Below, piece after piece: positions 54,074 through 63,195 of a DNA stretch of 64,000 bases; the first letter of the stretch is position 1, and each line of letters opens with the position of its first letter. The notes under the pieces are model-generated. The model was not told the DNA's origin and made no database searches. It worked only from the letters and a program-made list of their open reading frames with translations. The stretch spans positions 1 through 64,000 of the forward strand of contig JBHICC010000002.1 of assembly GCA_046759385.1 (NCBI GenBank), given 5' to 3'. The stretch is from JBHICC01 sp046759385. GTDB lineage: Bacteria > Pseudomonadota > Gammaproteobacteria > Acidiferrobacterales > SPGG2. Position numbers and translations under genes: made by a program.

Positions 54074-54757
54074 GTGGATACGGCGACACTGGACCCGCAG
54101 GAAGCTGGCCACGCCGCCAGCGCGCGGCGGCTCGACATCGGCGACCGTATCTGCCTATTCGATGGTCAGGGAACTCTGGGGCATGCTACGGTCAGCGCAG
54201 TCAATCGGCGGGCAAGGATCCTAGAGGCAAGGGTCGAACAACGTTTGCATGTTCCCGCACCGCGGCCAAGGATAGAGCTCGCTTGTGCCTTGCCCAAGGG
54301 TGATCGGCAGGCGGTGCTTCTGGATATAGCGACACAGCTGGGGATGATTGTTTTTACACCACTTGAGTGCGAGCGCAGCGCAGTGAAACGGACGGCAGCC
54401 GTGAATCGGCGTTGGCAGCGGATCTGTCTTGAGGCGTGCAAACAGAGTCGACGTGCCTACCTGCCGGCAGTCCGCAACCCTGGCCGTCCTGCGGAAGTCG
54501 TCGGCGAAGCGGCACGCGCAGGGCGCACGATCTGGGTTGCACATCCATCGGAAATGTCCCGGTCGCTGGACCATGGTGACGAGTCTGCCGATGCTTTGTT
54601 GGTGGTCGTGGGACCCGAGGGAGGATTTACCGACGAGGAGGTCTTGCAGATGCAACGCGCCGGGGCGCACATTATCTCGCTGGGCTCGGCGATGTTCAGG
54701 GTCGAGACGGCCGCCATCGCGTTGCTGGCTTTCGTTGCACTTCGCCCTGGCCATTAG
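54074..54757 (+). CDS. rsmE: 16S rRNA (uracil1498-N3)-methyltransferase RsmE, N-terminus damaged
   Basis: A 227-residue RsmE from a GTG at 54074. The PUA-like part (RLDIGDRICLFDGQG) and the SPOUT knot elements ACALPKGDRQAVLLDIATQLG, ERSAVKR, VVVGPEGGFTDEE and SLGSAMFRVETAAIALLA are intact. The usual first 15 or so residues are missing from this frame; a matching VLIPRALRSGG is read in a different frame at 54046-54078, and this frame has a stop at 54050-54052. So either a one-base frameshift occurred or the gene now starts at the GTG. It follows the broken rsmJ. Confidence 0.85.
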   Translation: MDTATLDPQEAGHAASARRLDIGDRICLFDGQGTLGHATVSAVNRRARILEARVEQRLHVPAPRPRIELACALPKGDRQAVLLDIATQLGMIVFTPLECERSAVKRTAAVNRRWQRICLEACKQSRRAYLPAVRNPGRPAEVVGEAARAGRTIWVAHPSEMSRSLDHGDESADALLVVVGPEGGFTDEEVLQMQRAGAHIISLGSAMFRVETAAIALLAFVALRPGH

Positions 54758-54950
54758 CAGAGCCCTATTCGAGCAAAGCCAAATGCAAACGCCCAGTGCC
54801 ATGCCGGTTCCGAAGTCGCTTTGGGCGATGGTAGCGTAGGGCCGATGACGCATGAGCAAACAGGTATTATTATGGTAGGGCTTCTCGCCGAGCTGCGGAC
54901 GGATTAGGCACGCGCAGCCCCTTGCGCATACGGAGTGAGAGCTTAAGGCC

Positions 54951-55280
54951 ATGTCTTGGGACACTGAACCGGTCGTAGGACAGTGGTACCGCCAATTGGA
55001 TAAAGGCTATGAGTTTAAGGTCGTGGCGGTCGACGAAGACGAAGGGATCGTGCATATTCAGTACCTCGACGATGAGGTCGAGGAGCTTGATATCGACTCG
55101 TGGTACGAGTGGGATGTTGAAACGATCGCGCCGTACGATAAGATCAGTCGGTCAGGTGACACGTTAACGCCAGACGAAGTAGCTGGTGTGCCCAGCGAAT
55201 CGCGTAGCGATTCGCACGATGAAGACGTAGACGAAGAGGAAGACGACAACGATACACTCGACGGCTGGGAAGACCGCTAG
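54951..55280 (+). CDS. DUF6763-like acidic small protein
   Basis: A 109-residue, strongly acidic protein. The first 65 residues are conserved-looking: EPVVGQWYRQLDKGYEFKVV, then VDEDEGIVHIQYLDDEVEELDIDSWYEWDVE, resembling the gammaproteobacterial DUF6763 family (a small beta-rich domain). The last 40 residues are a low-complexity Asp/Glu tail. No function is known. It is the last gene before a long gene-free region. Confidence 0.75.
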   Translation: MSWDTEPVVGQWYRQLDKGYEFKVVAVDEDEGIVHIQYLDDEVEELDIDSWYEWDVETIAPYDKISRSGDTLTPDEVAGVPSESRSDSHDEDVDEEEDDNDTLDGWEDR

Positions 55281-55468
55281 AAATCTGTTGTCAATACGGA
55301 AAGCGCCTATACACGTTTCGGCCGACCGGGATCTTTACCCCTCTCATTCGCAACCCTCCGTAAGAGTTATCTCCAGTTTTACGCAGTCGACACCGCGCTC
55401 TGTTGAGGCGCGATATGCACGTTGCTTATTCGGAAGAGCACATTTGCGCACAAATGGATTAAACAACG

Positions 55469-55494
55469 ATTCAACATTGGCCACAGTGTTGAAT
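55469..55494. promoter_or_regulatory. Distal dyad upstream of prkA
   Basis: ATTCAACA and TGTTGAAT are perfect arms with a 10-base centre, about 500 bases upstream of the sigma54-type promoter. It may be a remote activator site; its partner protein is unknown. Confidence 0.35.
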
Positions 55495-55898
55495 TGCGTA
55501 CCGTCTACTGCACGATTTCACATGCGCATCGAAAATAGGACGAACCGTTTGCATATCGTGTCCAGGCGCGAAGCGTTTCTATCTAGCGTAAACACACGCG
55601 AAAGACGGAGTGCAGTGCAGAAAAAACGGCTGCAAGTAGCACATTCGAGCACCCAAAACAAGTTAGCGTTCCCAGATACAGTGACTAGAATTACATTAAA
55701 TGGCATGGGTTCAGTGACTTATAGGAGTCAGGTGATCGTGAGCTATGCGCTGATGCGTTCACGACGACGATGTCATATTTCAGGTCAGATGTCCTTCGTC
55801 ATGTGTGGGGTTGAGCGATGTTGAATGTTGTATTCGTGCGTTTTTGCACGTACGCGTTGCGACTTGCGACTGCCGATTTTGGTAAGTACTTGCGCGAA

Positions 55899-55916
55899 AC
55901 GCCAATACGTTGGCGT
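55899..55916. promoter_or_regulatory. Candidate enhancer-binding-protein site for prkA
   Basis: ACGCCAA-TACG-TTGGCGT, an 18-base dyad with perfect 7-base arms, centred about 75 bases upstream of the -24 element. Position and symmetry fit an upstream activating sequence for a sigma54 activator. Confidence 0.5.
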
Positions 55917-55981
55917 GTGCGTAAATCGCTTGATTCGTGCAGGGAATGGAGCAAATAGCTGGGATCCCACACTAACTCTAC

Positions 55982-55997
55982 TGGCACAATATATGCA
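55982..55997 (+). promoter_or_regulatory. Sigma54-type -24/-12 promoter of prkA
   Basis: TGGCAC (55982-55987) and TGCA (55994-55997) with the exact GG-N10-GC spacing. Only the first base of the -12 TTGC differs. In Escherichia coli the prkA homologue yeaG is known to respond to nitrogen starvation through sigma54. Confidence 0.65.
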
Positions 55998-56010
55998 GCA
56001 AAAGGAACTA

Positions 56011-56050
56011 TATGTGACTGTCGAAGTCTTCCATTTTAGGTAGTCACATA
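56011..56050 (+). promoter_or_regulatory. 5' stem-loop of the prkA transcript
   Basis: TATGTGACT (56011-56019) pairs perfectly with AGTCACATA (56042-56050) around a 22-base loop. With a start near 56008 predicted from the sigma54 promoter, the stem would form at the extreme 5' end of the mRNA and could protect it. Confidence 0.5.
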
Positions 56051-56074
56051 GCTAACACGGTCGGCAACCGGGGA

Positions 56075-58018
56075 GTGGCAGCTATGATGCTAGAGGAAAA
56101 GAGAAGGTTTGCTGAGCTTATCGAGAAAGACCGTGCACAACATGGAAGCCATACGTGGCACGGAACTTTTCTCGATTACCTTGAGAAGGTCAAGGAAGAC
56201 TCATCAATGCCCAGGCTTTCGCACTCACGCCTTTATGATGTTGTTATCAAAGAGGGCGTCGAGGACAGCAGCGAATCCGGTGATCCGAAGCTCGCCCGCC
56301 TTTTTGGCGATGAACCCGTTAAGGTTTACAACTTCTTCAAGGATGAGTTCTTCGGTATTGAACGAACCGTCGCCCACATCGTTCGTTATTTCCACTCTGC
56401 GGCCTTGCATGGCGAGGAAAGTCGCCAGGTTCTGTATCTCATGGGACCGGTCGGTGCCGGGAAGAGCTCTCTCATCGACAAGGTGCAGCGGGGGCTTGAG
56501 CAAAGCCCGCCTGTGTACGCGATCGAAGGTTGCCCGATGGCCGAAGAGCCGTTGCATTTAATCCCGCAGCACCTACGTAAAGAGTTTGAAAAGATGATTG
56601 ATGTGCACATCGAGGGCGAGCTTTGCCCGGTGTGCCGCTATCGTCTTAAGGAAGAGTTCAAAGGTCGTTACGAGGATGTGCCGATTGTGCGGGTGCCGTT
56701 TTCGCGCCACGAGCGTAGTGGCATCGGCGTGGTGCCTCCCGTGGATCCAAACAATCAAGATACCTCGGTGCTCATCGGGTCCGAGGACATATCGAAGCTC
56801 GACACATACTCAGAGGGCGATCCACGTGTGCTTGACCTCAACGGCGCCTTCAATGTCGGCAACCGCGGCGTGGTTGAGTTTATCGAGGTGTTCAAGAACG
56901 AGGCCGAGTACCTGCACACGATGATCACGGCCACGCAGGAGAAGTTCATTCCAGCGCCAGGCCGTCACGGTACTGTGTACGTTGACACGGTGATTGTCGC
57001 GCATTCAAACGAGGCAGAGTGGCAAAAGTTCAGGGGCGACAATACGAACGAAGCGATTCTAGACCGCATTGTCGTCATAAAGGTGCCCTACAACCTGCGG
57101 CTCTCGGAAGAGATCAAGATATATCAGAAGATGCTGCGCCAGTCCGACTTCCGTGCGCACATCGCACCGCATACGCTCGGGGTCGTGAGCATGTTCGCGA
57201 TCCTCACCCGCCTTGAGCCGACCGCCAAGTGTGACTTGATGACCAAGTTGCGGTTGTACGATGGTGAAGAGGTGGTCGAGAAAGGCAAGACCCTTAAGAT
57301 CAACGTGCGCGAGCTTCAGGAGGAGGCGCGCCGCGAGGGTATGTTCGGCATTTCCACTCGCTTTATTATGAAGGCGTTGGATAACGCGCTGGCCGACAGT
57401 CCCGAGGGAATTAATCCAATCAACGTACGCGAGGCGTTGATTAACATGGTGAAGGCGGCAGACCTGCCGGATGATACCCGCAAACACTATCTGGAATTCT
57501 TGCAGGATACCTTGCATAAGGTCTATTTGGAGCTATTGGAGAAGGAGATCACGAAAGCCTTTGTGTACTCGTTCGAGGAGCAGGCAGACGCGCTTTTCCA
57601 GAACTACCTGGACCACGCCGAGGCGTACGTCAACAAGACCAAGGTGAAAGATCGCAATACCGGCGAGGAGCTGCAGTCAGACGAGGGGTTCCTTAAGTCG
57701 GTTGAAGAGCAGATCGCCATCATCGGTTCGGCAGCGGACGGCTTTCGCCAAGAAGTCATGGCCTATCTATGGGCGGCCACACGACGCGGCAAGAAGGTAA
57801 GTTATCAGTCCTACGAGCCGCTGAAGGAGGCCATTGAGAAGAAGCTAATGAGCTCGGTTCGCGACATGAGCCGCATTATCACCAAAGCGCGAACACGCGA
57901 CGAAGAGCAGGCGAAGAAGTACGATGATCTGCTGGCGGCGCTTATTGAGCGCGGATACAACGAGCACGCGGCAGAAGTCATACTGAAGTATGCAGCCAAC
58001 AACCTCTGGAAGGACTAA
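56075..58018 (+). CDS. prkA: PrkA serine protein kinase / AAA protein (YeaG family)
   Basis: A 647-residue PrkA. An N-terminal AAA-type domain carries Walker A GPVGAGKS (124-131). A Cys pair CPVC lies near residue 187. The C-terminal kinase-like domain (about 400-640) contains the AFVYSFEEQADALFQNYLDHAEAYVNKTKV region. PrkA/YeaG acts in starvation and stationary-phase responses; kinase and protease activities have both been reported for family members. Starts at 56075 (GTG), 56084 or 56087 (ATG) are equally plausible. It is the first gene of the conserved prkA-yeaH-spoVR set. Confidence 0.95.
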   Translation: MAAMMLEEKRRFAELIEKDRAQHGSHTWHGTFLDYLEKVKEDSSMPRLSHSRLYDVVIKEGVEDSSESGDPKLARLFGDEPVKVYNFFKDEFFGIERTVAHIVRYFHSAALHGEESRQVLYLMGPVGAGKSSLIDKVQRGLEQSPPVYAIEGCPMAEEPLHLIPQHLRKEFEKMIDVHIEGELCPVCRYRLKEEFKGRYEDVPIVRVPFSRHERSGIGVVPPVDPNNQDTSVLIGSEDISKLDTYSEGDPRVLDLNGAFNVGNRGVVEFIEVFKNEAEYLHTMITATQEKFIPAPGRHGTVYVDTVIVAHSNEAEWQKFRGDNTNEAILDRIVVIKVPYNLRLSEEIKIYQKMLRQSDFRAHIAPHTLGVVSMFAILTRLEPTAKCDLMTKLRLYDGEEVVEKGKTLKINVRELQEEARREGMFGISTRFIMKALDNALADSPEGINPINVREALINMVKAADLPDDTRKHYLEFLQDTLHKVYLELLEKEITKAFVYSFEEQADALFQNYLDHAEAYVNKTKVKDRNTGEELQSDEGFLKSVEEQIAIIGSAADGFRQEVMAYLWAATRRGKKVSYQSYEPLKEAIEKKLMSSVRDMSRIITKARTRDEEQAKKYDDLLAALIERGYNEHAAEVILKYAANNLWKD

Positions 58019-58115
58019 CCGGCTCTAATCCGCCGCAAACAGGCGCGTCAGTGGTAGGCGTACGCGCCCGGTTCGGGATATGCACGGTCAGCGACTCAAC
58101 GGATAGCGCACCAGC

Positions 58116-59306
58116 ATGACCACCGTTTTCCGCCCCTACTCCCACTCCGACGCGCTGCGCTCCGACCGCAGCGCCGGTGATCGTTTGCGACACCGGCAGA
58201 AAGTCCGACAAGCCATACGCGAGAACATTGCTGACATCGTTGCCGAGGAATCGATCATCGGGCAAGGACGCGACAAGATCATCAAAGTCCCCATCCGCGG
58301 CGTCAAAGAATACCGTTTCGTTTTCGGCGATAACACGCCCGGTGTCGGCACCGGTGATGGCGACTCGCAACCGGGCCAGGTGATTGGCAAGGCCGAGGGG
58401 CATGGGCAAGGCGCCGGTCGCGGCGGCGACCAGCCCGGCGTCGACTACTATGAGACCGACGTCACGCTCGAGGAGCTGGTCGAGATCATGTTCGAGGATC
58501 TTCAGCTCCCGGAGATGGAACGGAAAAAACTGCGCGAAGTATTGGCAGAGCGTTCAAGCAAACGCAAGGGATATCGTCGTGTCGGCGTACGCGTGCACAT
58601 GGACAAGCGGCGCACAGCAATAGCGCGGGTGCGCCGGCGTGTCGCCAGTGGTCGGCACGCGGCCGTTGTCGAAATCGCCCCCGAGCCCGAGTCCGAGCGT
58701 TTTCCGTTTCACCGAGATGACATCCGGTTTCGTCGACTGCGCCAGGAATCAAAGCCGCAGTCCAATGCGGTCGTGCTCTGCATTATGGATACGTCCGGCT
58801 CGATGGATACGATCAAGAAATACCTGGCGCGCAGCTTTTTCTTTGTGCTCTTTCAGTTCGTCCGTGCGCGCTACACGAACGTTGAGGTCGTTTTCATCGC
58901 GCACCACACGCGTGCGCGCGAGGTAACGGAGGAGGAGTTCTTTCACAAGGGAGAGTCCGGCGGGACCTATATCTCTTCGGGTTACGTGAAGGCACTAGAG
59001 ATCGTGCAGGCACGGTACCACCCGTCCTTATGGAACATCTACGCGTTTCACTGCTCGGACGGCGATAATTTCCCGAACGATAACGCTGCTGCGCTGCGGG
59101 CGGCGCGAGGGCTTTGTGAGGTCGCGAACCTTTTCGGTTATGGCGAGATCAAGCCATTGAATTCCAGCCACTACGAGGATTCAATGCTGCAGCTCTTCAA
59201 GTCGTTAAAGGTGCCGAATTTTCATTCCATATTGATCGAGCGCAAGGAAGACATATGGCCGAGCTTTAAGGCGTTTCTGTCGCGTGAGCGGGAGGAGCAA
59301 ACTTAG
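58116..59306 (+). CDS. YeaH/YhbH family protein (DUF444)
   Basis: A 396-residue DUF444 protein. The basic N-terminal segment DRLRHRQKVRQAIRENIADIVAEESI and the glycine-rich linker (about 85-110) precede a von Willebrand A-like domain with a MIDAS-type DTSGSMDT (about 225-232) and SGGTYISSGY. It is the constant partner of PrkA and SpoVR in starvation or sporulation-type responses, with no established biochemistry. It lies 98 bases after prkA and 34 bases before spoVR, likely in one operon. Confidence 0.94.
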   Translation: MTTVFRPYSHSDALRSDRSAGDRLRHRQKVRQAIRENIADIVAEESIIGQGRDKIIKVPIRGVKEYRFVFGDNTPGVGTGDGDSQPGQVIGKAEGHGQGAGRGGDQPGVDYYETDVTLEELVEIMFEDLQLPEMERKKLREVLAERSSKRKGYRRVGVRVHMDKRRTAIARVRRRVASGRHAAVVEIAPEPESERFPFHRDDIRFRRLRQESKPQSNAVVLCIMDTSGSMDTIKKYLARSFFFVLFQFVRARYTNVEVVFIAHHTRAREVTEEEFFHKGESGGTYISSGYVKALEIVQARYHPSLWNIYAFHCSDGDNFPNDNAAALRAARGLCEVANLFGYGEIKPLNSSHYEDSMLQLFKSLKVPNFHSILIERKEDIWPSFKAFLSREREEQT

Positions 59307-59339
59307 CCCTTCTGAACGCGCGCATAGGAGATAAGACTC

Positions 59340-60800
59340 TTGAGTCGGCCTTGGAACGTAAAAGATCTCGAATACTGGGACGCGAAGATCCTTGAGAAGG
59401 TCCAGGAGTTCAACCTGTCCTGTTTCCCGCAGGAGTTTGAAATCTGCGATCACGAGCAGATGCTTGGTTACATGGCCTACTCCGGCATGCCCTCGCACTA
59501 TCCACATTGGTCGTACGGCAAGAGCTACGAAAAGCTAAAGACACTCTATGATTACGGCGTCAGCGGGTTGCCTTATGAGATGGTGATCAACGCAAGCCCG
59601 TCGCTGGCGTACCTGATGGGTGGCAACTCGTTGTGTTTGCAGGTTCTCACCATCGCGCACGTCTATGGTCACAACGACTTTTTCCGAAACAACTTCACGT
59701 TCCGCGACACCCGCCCGGAGCTGACGATAAACAACTTTAAGGTTCGCGCCGATCGGGTGCGCGCGTATGCGGAGGACCCGTCGGTCGGCTCCCTCAAAGT
59801 GGAAGAGTGCTTGGACGCTGCGCACGCACTTTCGATGCAATGCCGTCGCAACGTTGCTATCCGCAAGCTTTCACGCGAAGAGCAAGAGCGACAGGCACTC
59901 GATGCGGCTAAGCCGCCGCCCGATCCGTTTCATACGATTCATAAGGCGCCGGAATACGAGGAGCCCGATCTGACCAAGGTACCACTGGAGCCGGAGGACG
60001 ATATTCTGCTTTTTATCCGCGACCACAATCCGTATCTCGCCGAGTGGCAAAAGGATCTTCTTACGATCGCCCATGACGAGGCGCAGTATTTCATTCCCCA
60101 GATCGAGACCAAGATCATGAATGAGGGGTGGGCGAGCTACTGGCATCACAAGATAATGAACAGTCTCGACCTGCCGGAAGATCTGCATATGGAGTTCTTG
60201 GTGCACCACAATCAGGTGGTACGCCCGCATCTTGGCAACGTTAATCCTTATTACCTGGGTTTCAAGCTATGGCACGACATCCGTCGTCGTTATGATGATC
60301 CGACGCCAGAAGAGATCGAAAAGTACGGTCAACCTGAGAAAAGCGGTACCGAGAAGATCTTTGAGGTGCGCGAAGTCGACCGCGACGTATCGTTCCTGCG
60401 TCGCTTCCTCAGCGAGGAGTTGATGCGGGAGATGGATATGTTTCAGCATGAGCGCCGTGGCGACGAGATCGTGATCAGTCATGTGTCCGATGAACAAAGC
60501 TGGCAAAAGGTCAAGGACACCTTGCTAAGAAACGTCGGAATGGGGTCCATGCCAGTCATCCGCATCCTCGACGCGGACTATGAACACAACCGCGTTTTGT
60601 ACTTGGCGCATGATCACGACAGTCGCGACCTACAGCTCGAGTACGCGGAGAAGACCCTTGCATACCTGTATCAGCTGTGGGGTCGGGACGTTTTGCTAGA
60701 CACCAGTATCCAGGGTACCGGCTACCTCTTTTCCTACGGGAAAGACGGGTTCAACCAGAAGCGCACCGGCCGCAGGGCCGAGTCTACGGCCACCAGCTGA
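59340..60800 (+). CDS. SpoVR family protein (YcgB-like)
   Basis: A 486-residue SpoVR protein. Conserved blocks include FPQEFEICDHEQMLGYMAY, YPHWSYGKSYEKLK, INASPSLAYLMGGNSL, THAHVYGHNDFF-like AHVYGHNDFF and the metal-type HHKIMNSLDLPEDLH. The TTG start at 59340 has AGGAG nine bases upstream. SpoVR is needed for the spore cortex in Bacillus; the role in non-sporulating proteobacteria is unknown but goes with PrkA and YeaH. It is the third gene of the set. Confidence 0.94.
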   Translation: MSRPWNVKDLEYWDAKILEKVQEFNLSCFPQEFEICDHEQMLGYMAYSGMPSHYPHWSYGKSYEKLKTLYDYGVSGLPYEMVINASPSLAYLMGGNSLCLQVLTIAHVYGHNDFFRNNFTFRDTRPELTINNFKVRADRVRAYAEDPSVGSLKVEECLDAAHALSMQCRRNVAIRKLSREEQERQALDAAKPPPDPFHTIHKAPEYEEPDLTKVPLEPEDDILLFIRDHNPYLAEWQKDLLTIAHDEAQYFIPQIETKIMNEGWASYWHHKIMNSLDLPEDLHMEFLVHHNQVVRPHLGNVNPYYLGFKLWHDIRRRYDDPTPEEIEKYGQPEKSGTEKIFEVREVDRDVSFLRRFLSEELMREMDMFQHERRGDEIVISHVSDEQSWQKVKDTLLRNVGMGSMPVIRILDADYEHNRVLYLAHDHDSRDLQLEYAEKTLAYLYQLWGRDVLLDTSIQGTGYLFSYGKDGFNQKRTGRRAESTATS

Positions 60801-60848
60801 AGCCCTTTCCTGCCATCGAATAGCGGCGCCCATGCCGCCTGCACGCTA

Positions 60849-60864
60849 TGGCATGTGTGCTGCC
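60849..60864 (+). promoter_or_regulatory. Possible sigma54-type promoter before the EF-G-like gene
   Basis: TGGCATG (60849-60855) and TGC (60861-60863) have GG-N10-GC spacing, about 90 bases upstream of the ATG. The match is weaker than at prkA and could be chance. Confidence 0.3.
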
Positions 60865-60950
60865 TTACGAGCCGCTTGCGTCTTGCGGCCCGATTCCTAA
60901 TACTTTGGTCCCTTGCACTTAGGACTAGGAGGACAGTGGGGAGCTAAGCG

Positions 60951-62996
60951 ATGTCCAGCTACGATACTGAAAACATTAGAAATATAGCCCTAGTTGGTCA
61001 CGCCCTGGCGGGCAAGACGACACTCACAGAGGCGCTATTGCATGGTGCCGGCGCTATCAATACGCCGGGGTCGGTGGAGAAAGGCAGCACGGTCACCGAC
61101 TTCGAGCCGGAGGAGAAGGAGTACCAACACTCGCTCAATGCGGCGGTCGTGAGCCTCGATCACAGTGGTACCCACGTCAATCTGATCGATACGCCAGGCT
61201 TTCCCGACTTTATGGGTCAGGCCCTCAGCGCGCTGCCGGCGGTTGAAACTATGGCGTTGGTTATCAATGCGCAAGCCGGTATCGAGATGGTGACACAGCG
61301 CATGATGGAGCGGGCCACCGAGCGCGATCTTTGTCGCATGATCGTCATCAACAAAATCGATGCGCATGACATCGATCTCCCAGCCTTGTTGTCGAGAATC
61401 CAGGAAAGTTTCGGCAAAGAATGCCTCCCTATTAACTTGCCGAGCGGGAGCGGTGAGTCTGTTGTCGATTGTTTCTTCAACCCGGGCGGCGGCAGCGCGG
61501 ATTTCTCCTCTATCGAGGAGGCCCACACGCGGATTGTGGATCAGGTGGTAGAGGTTGACGAAGACCTGATGACTGTATACCTGGACCAGGGTGAGGTAAG
61601 CCCGGATCAATTGCATGACCCGTTCGAGAAAGCGTTACGCGAGGGACATTTGATTCCAGTGTGCTTTATCTCGGCACGTACCGGAGCTGGCGTTAAGGAG
61701 TTGCTAGAGATCTTCGCCAAGCTCATGCCAAACCCCAAGGAAGGCAACCCACCGCCGTTTATCAAAGGTGAAGGCGCGGATGCGGAACCCGTCGCTGCGG
61801 AGCCGGATCCGAGCAGGCATGTGTTGGCGCACGTGTTCAAGGTCGCTGTGGATCCGTTTGTCGGCAAGCTCGGGGTGTTTCGGATTCACCAGGGCACGGT
61901 AACGAAGGATACGCAGCTTTATATCAATGATTCCCGCAAGCCTTTCAAGGTCGGGCATCTTTTCAAGCTACAGGGTAAAGAACACACAGAGACCGACCTT
62001 GGCGTACCGGGCGATATCTGTGCCGTCGCCAAGGTCGAGGACATCCGTTTCGATGCGGTTCTGCACGACTCGCACGACGAGGATCAATACCACCTGCGGC
62101 CGATGGATTTACCCAAGCCGATGGTCGGGCTCGCCATCGAACCAACAAAACGCGGAGATGAGCAAAAAATCTCGAGCGCTTTGCAAAAGCTAGCCGCCGG
62201 GGATCCAACTTTGGTCATAGAGCACAACGCGGCGATGAATGAGACTGTAATTCGCGGTCTCGGCGATCTGCATCTGCGTGTGATACTCGAGAAGATGAAG
62301 GACCGATACAACGCGGAGGTGAAAACCCGCCCGCCGAAGATTCCGTATCGCGAGACCATCAGTGCGAACGCGGAGGGGCACCACCGCCACAAGAAGCAAA
62401 CAGGGGGCGCCGGTCAGTTCGGCGAGGTATTCTTGCGCGTCGAGCCGTTGCCGCGCGGAAGCGGCTTCGAATTCGTCGATAAAGTCGTCGGTGGCGTGAT
62501 CCCCAATCAGTTCATTCCGGCAGTCGAGAAGGGTGTCCGTCAGGTGATGGAATCCGGGGCGATCGTGGGCTACCCCATGCAAGATATCAGGGTCACCGTT
62601 TGCGACGGCAAACATCACTCAGTTGACTCGAAGGAAGTCGCCTTCGTGGCGGCGGGTAAGAAGGCTTTCCTCGACGCCATACAGAAGGCCAAGCCGCTCG
62701 CACTCGAGCCCATCGTTAACATCGAGGTGATCGCGCCGGATGCTAACATGGGCGATATCACCGGTGACCTGTCGGGTAAGCGAGGCCGAATCAATAACAC
62801 CGAAACGCTGCCGGGCAATATGGTCTCTATCACGGGAACAGTCCCCCTGAGCGAGCTAAACAATTACCAGTCGAAGCTCAAATCTGTCACCGGTGGCCAA
62901 GGCTCGTACGCGATCGAATTCAGCCATTACGAACCGGTGCCCCCCAACGTGCAGCAGCAGCTCGTCGCCGAGTACAAGCCGGGTAAGGAAGAGTAA
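60951..62996 (+). CDS. EF-G-like translation factor GTPase (paralogue)
   Basis: A 681-residue protein with the full EF-G domain order. G1 is GHALAGKT (16-23) where EF-G has AHxDAGKT, G4 is NKID, and domains II-V follow with HRHKKQTGGAGQFGEV and RGRINNTE regions. Switch II reads DTPGFPDF, with Phe85 in place of the catalytic His of EF-G (DTPGH). It belongs to the EF-G2/FusA-like group and is not expected to replace EF-G in elongation. It may act at ribosomes under stress, a guess based on its place after the PrkA set, 150 bases downstream on the same strand. Confidence 0.9.
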   Translation: MSSYDTENIRNIALVGHALAGKTTLTEALLHGAGAINTPGSVEKGSTVTDFEPEEKEYQHSLNAAVVSLDHSGTHVNLIDTPGFPDFMGQALSALPAVETMALVINAQAGIEMVTQRMMERATERDLCRMIVINKIDAHDIDLPALLSRIQESFGKECLPINLPSGSGESVVDCFFNPGGGSADFSSIEEAHTRIVDQVVEVDEDLMTVYLDQGEVSPDQLHDPFEKALREGHLIPVCFISARTGAGVKELLEIFAKLMPNPKEGNPPPFIKGEGADAEPVAAEPDPSRHVLAHVFKVAVDPFVGKLGVFRIHQGTVTKDTQLYINDSRKPFKVGHLFKLQGKEHTETDLGVPGDICAVAKVEDIRFDAVLHDSHDEDQYHLRPMDLPKPMVGLAIEPTKRGDEQKISSALQKLAAGDPTLVIEHNAAMNETVIRGLGDLHLRVILEKMKDRYNAEVKTRPPKIPYRETISANAEGHHRHKKQTGGAGQFGEVFLRVEPLPRGSGFEFVDKVVGGVIPNQFIPAVEKGVRQVMESGAIVGYPMQDIRVTVCDGKHHSVDSKEVAFVAAGKKAFLDAIQKAKPLALEPIVNIEVIAPDANMGDITGDLSGKRGRINNTETLPGNMVSITGTVPLSELNNYQSKLKSVTGGQGSYAIEFSHYEPVPPNVQQQLVAEYKPGKEE

Positions 62997-63014
62997 CGGA
63001 CGACCGGCGAAGTG

Positions 63015-63051
63015 GGCTTTTTGGCCGTGATTGCGCGTGAAAAGCCTGTTT
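63015..63051 (+). terminator. Probable terminator after the EF-G-like gene
   Basis: GGCTTTT (63015-63021) pairs with AAAAGCC (63040-63046), followed by TGTTTTC. The loop is 18 bases. It lies 19 bases after the stop codon. Confidence 0.5.
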
Positions 63052-63166
63052 TCGGTGGCGCCTGAACCACGCTGAGCGTGAGCAAGAACTCCCTGCCATA
63101 TTACTGCACCGCAGCAATTTTCTCACCGACCCACCTCCTAGTCCTTTTTAAAACAACCCTGCCCTC

Positions 63167-63195
63167 TTGACAGTTAACGTTTTACTAGCGATTAT
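63167..63195 (+). promoter_or_regulatory. Sigma70-type promoter of the ExeA-type gene
   Basis: A perfect -35 TTGACA (63167-63172), a 17-base spacer and GATTAT (63190-63195) as -10, in an AT-rich setting. The leader would be about 170 bases. Confidence 0.6.

Larger units (their letters stand above)
55281..56083. other. Gene-free 800-base regulatory region upstream of prkA
   Basis: The region is visibly more AT-rich than its surroundings. A 178-codon open frame (55288-55824) has no recognisable domain and unlike codon use and is not called. The region contains a sigma54-type promoter near its right end and several dyads: CATTTG-CGCA-CAAATG (55441-55456), ATTCAACA-N10-TGTTGAAT (55469-55494), CGTGC-GTTTTT-GCACG (near 55839) and ACGCCAA-TACG-TTGGCGT (55899-55916). 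Confidence 0.6.

Noticed and set aside
55288..55824. A 178-codon open frame in the gap before prkA
   Set aside because: No recognisable domain, codon use unlike neighbours, no ribosome-binding site, and it runs through regulatory dyads.
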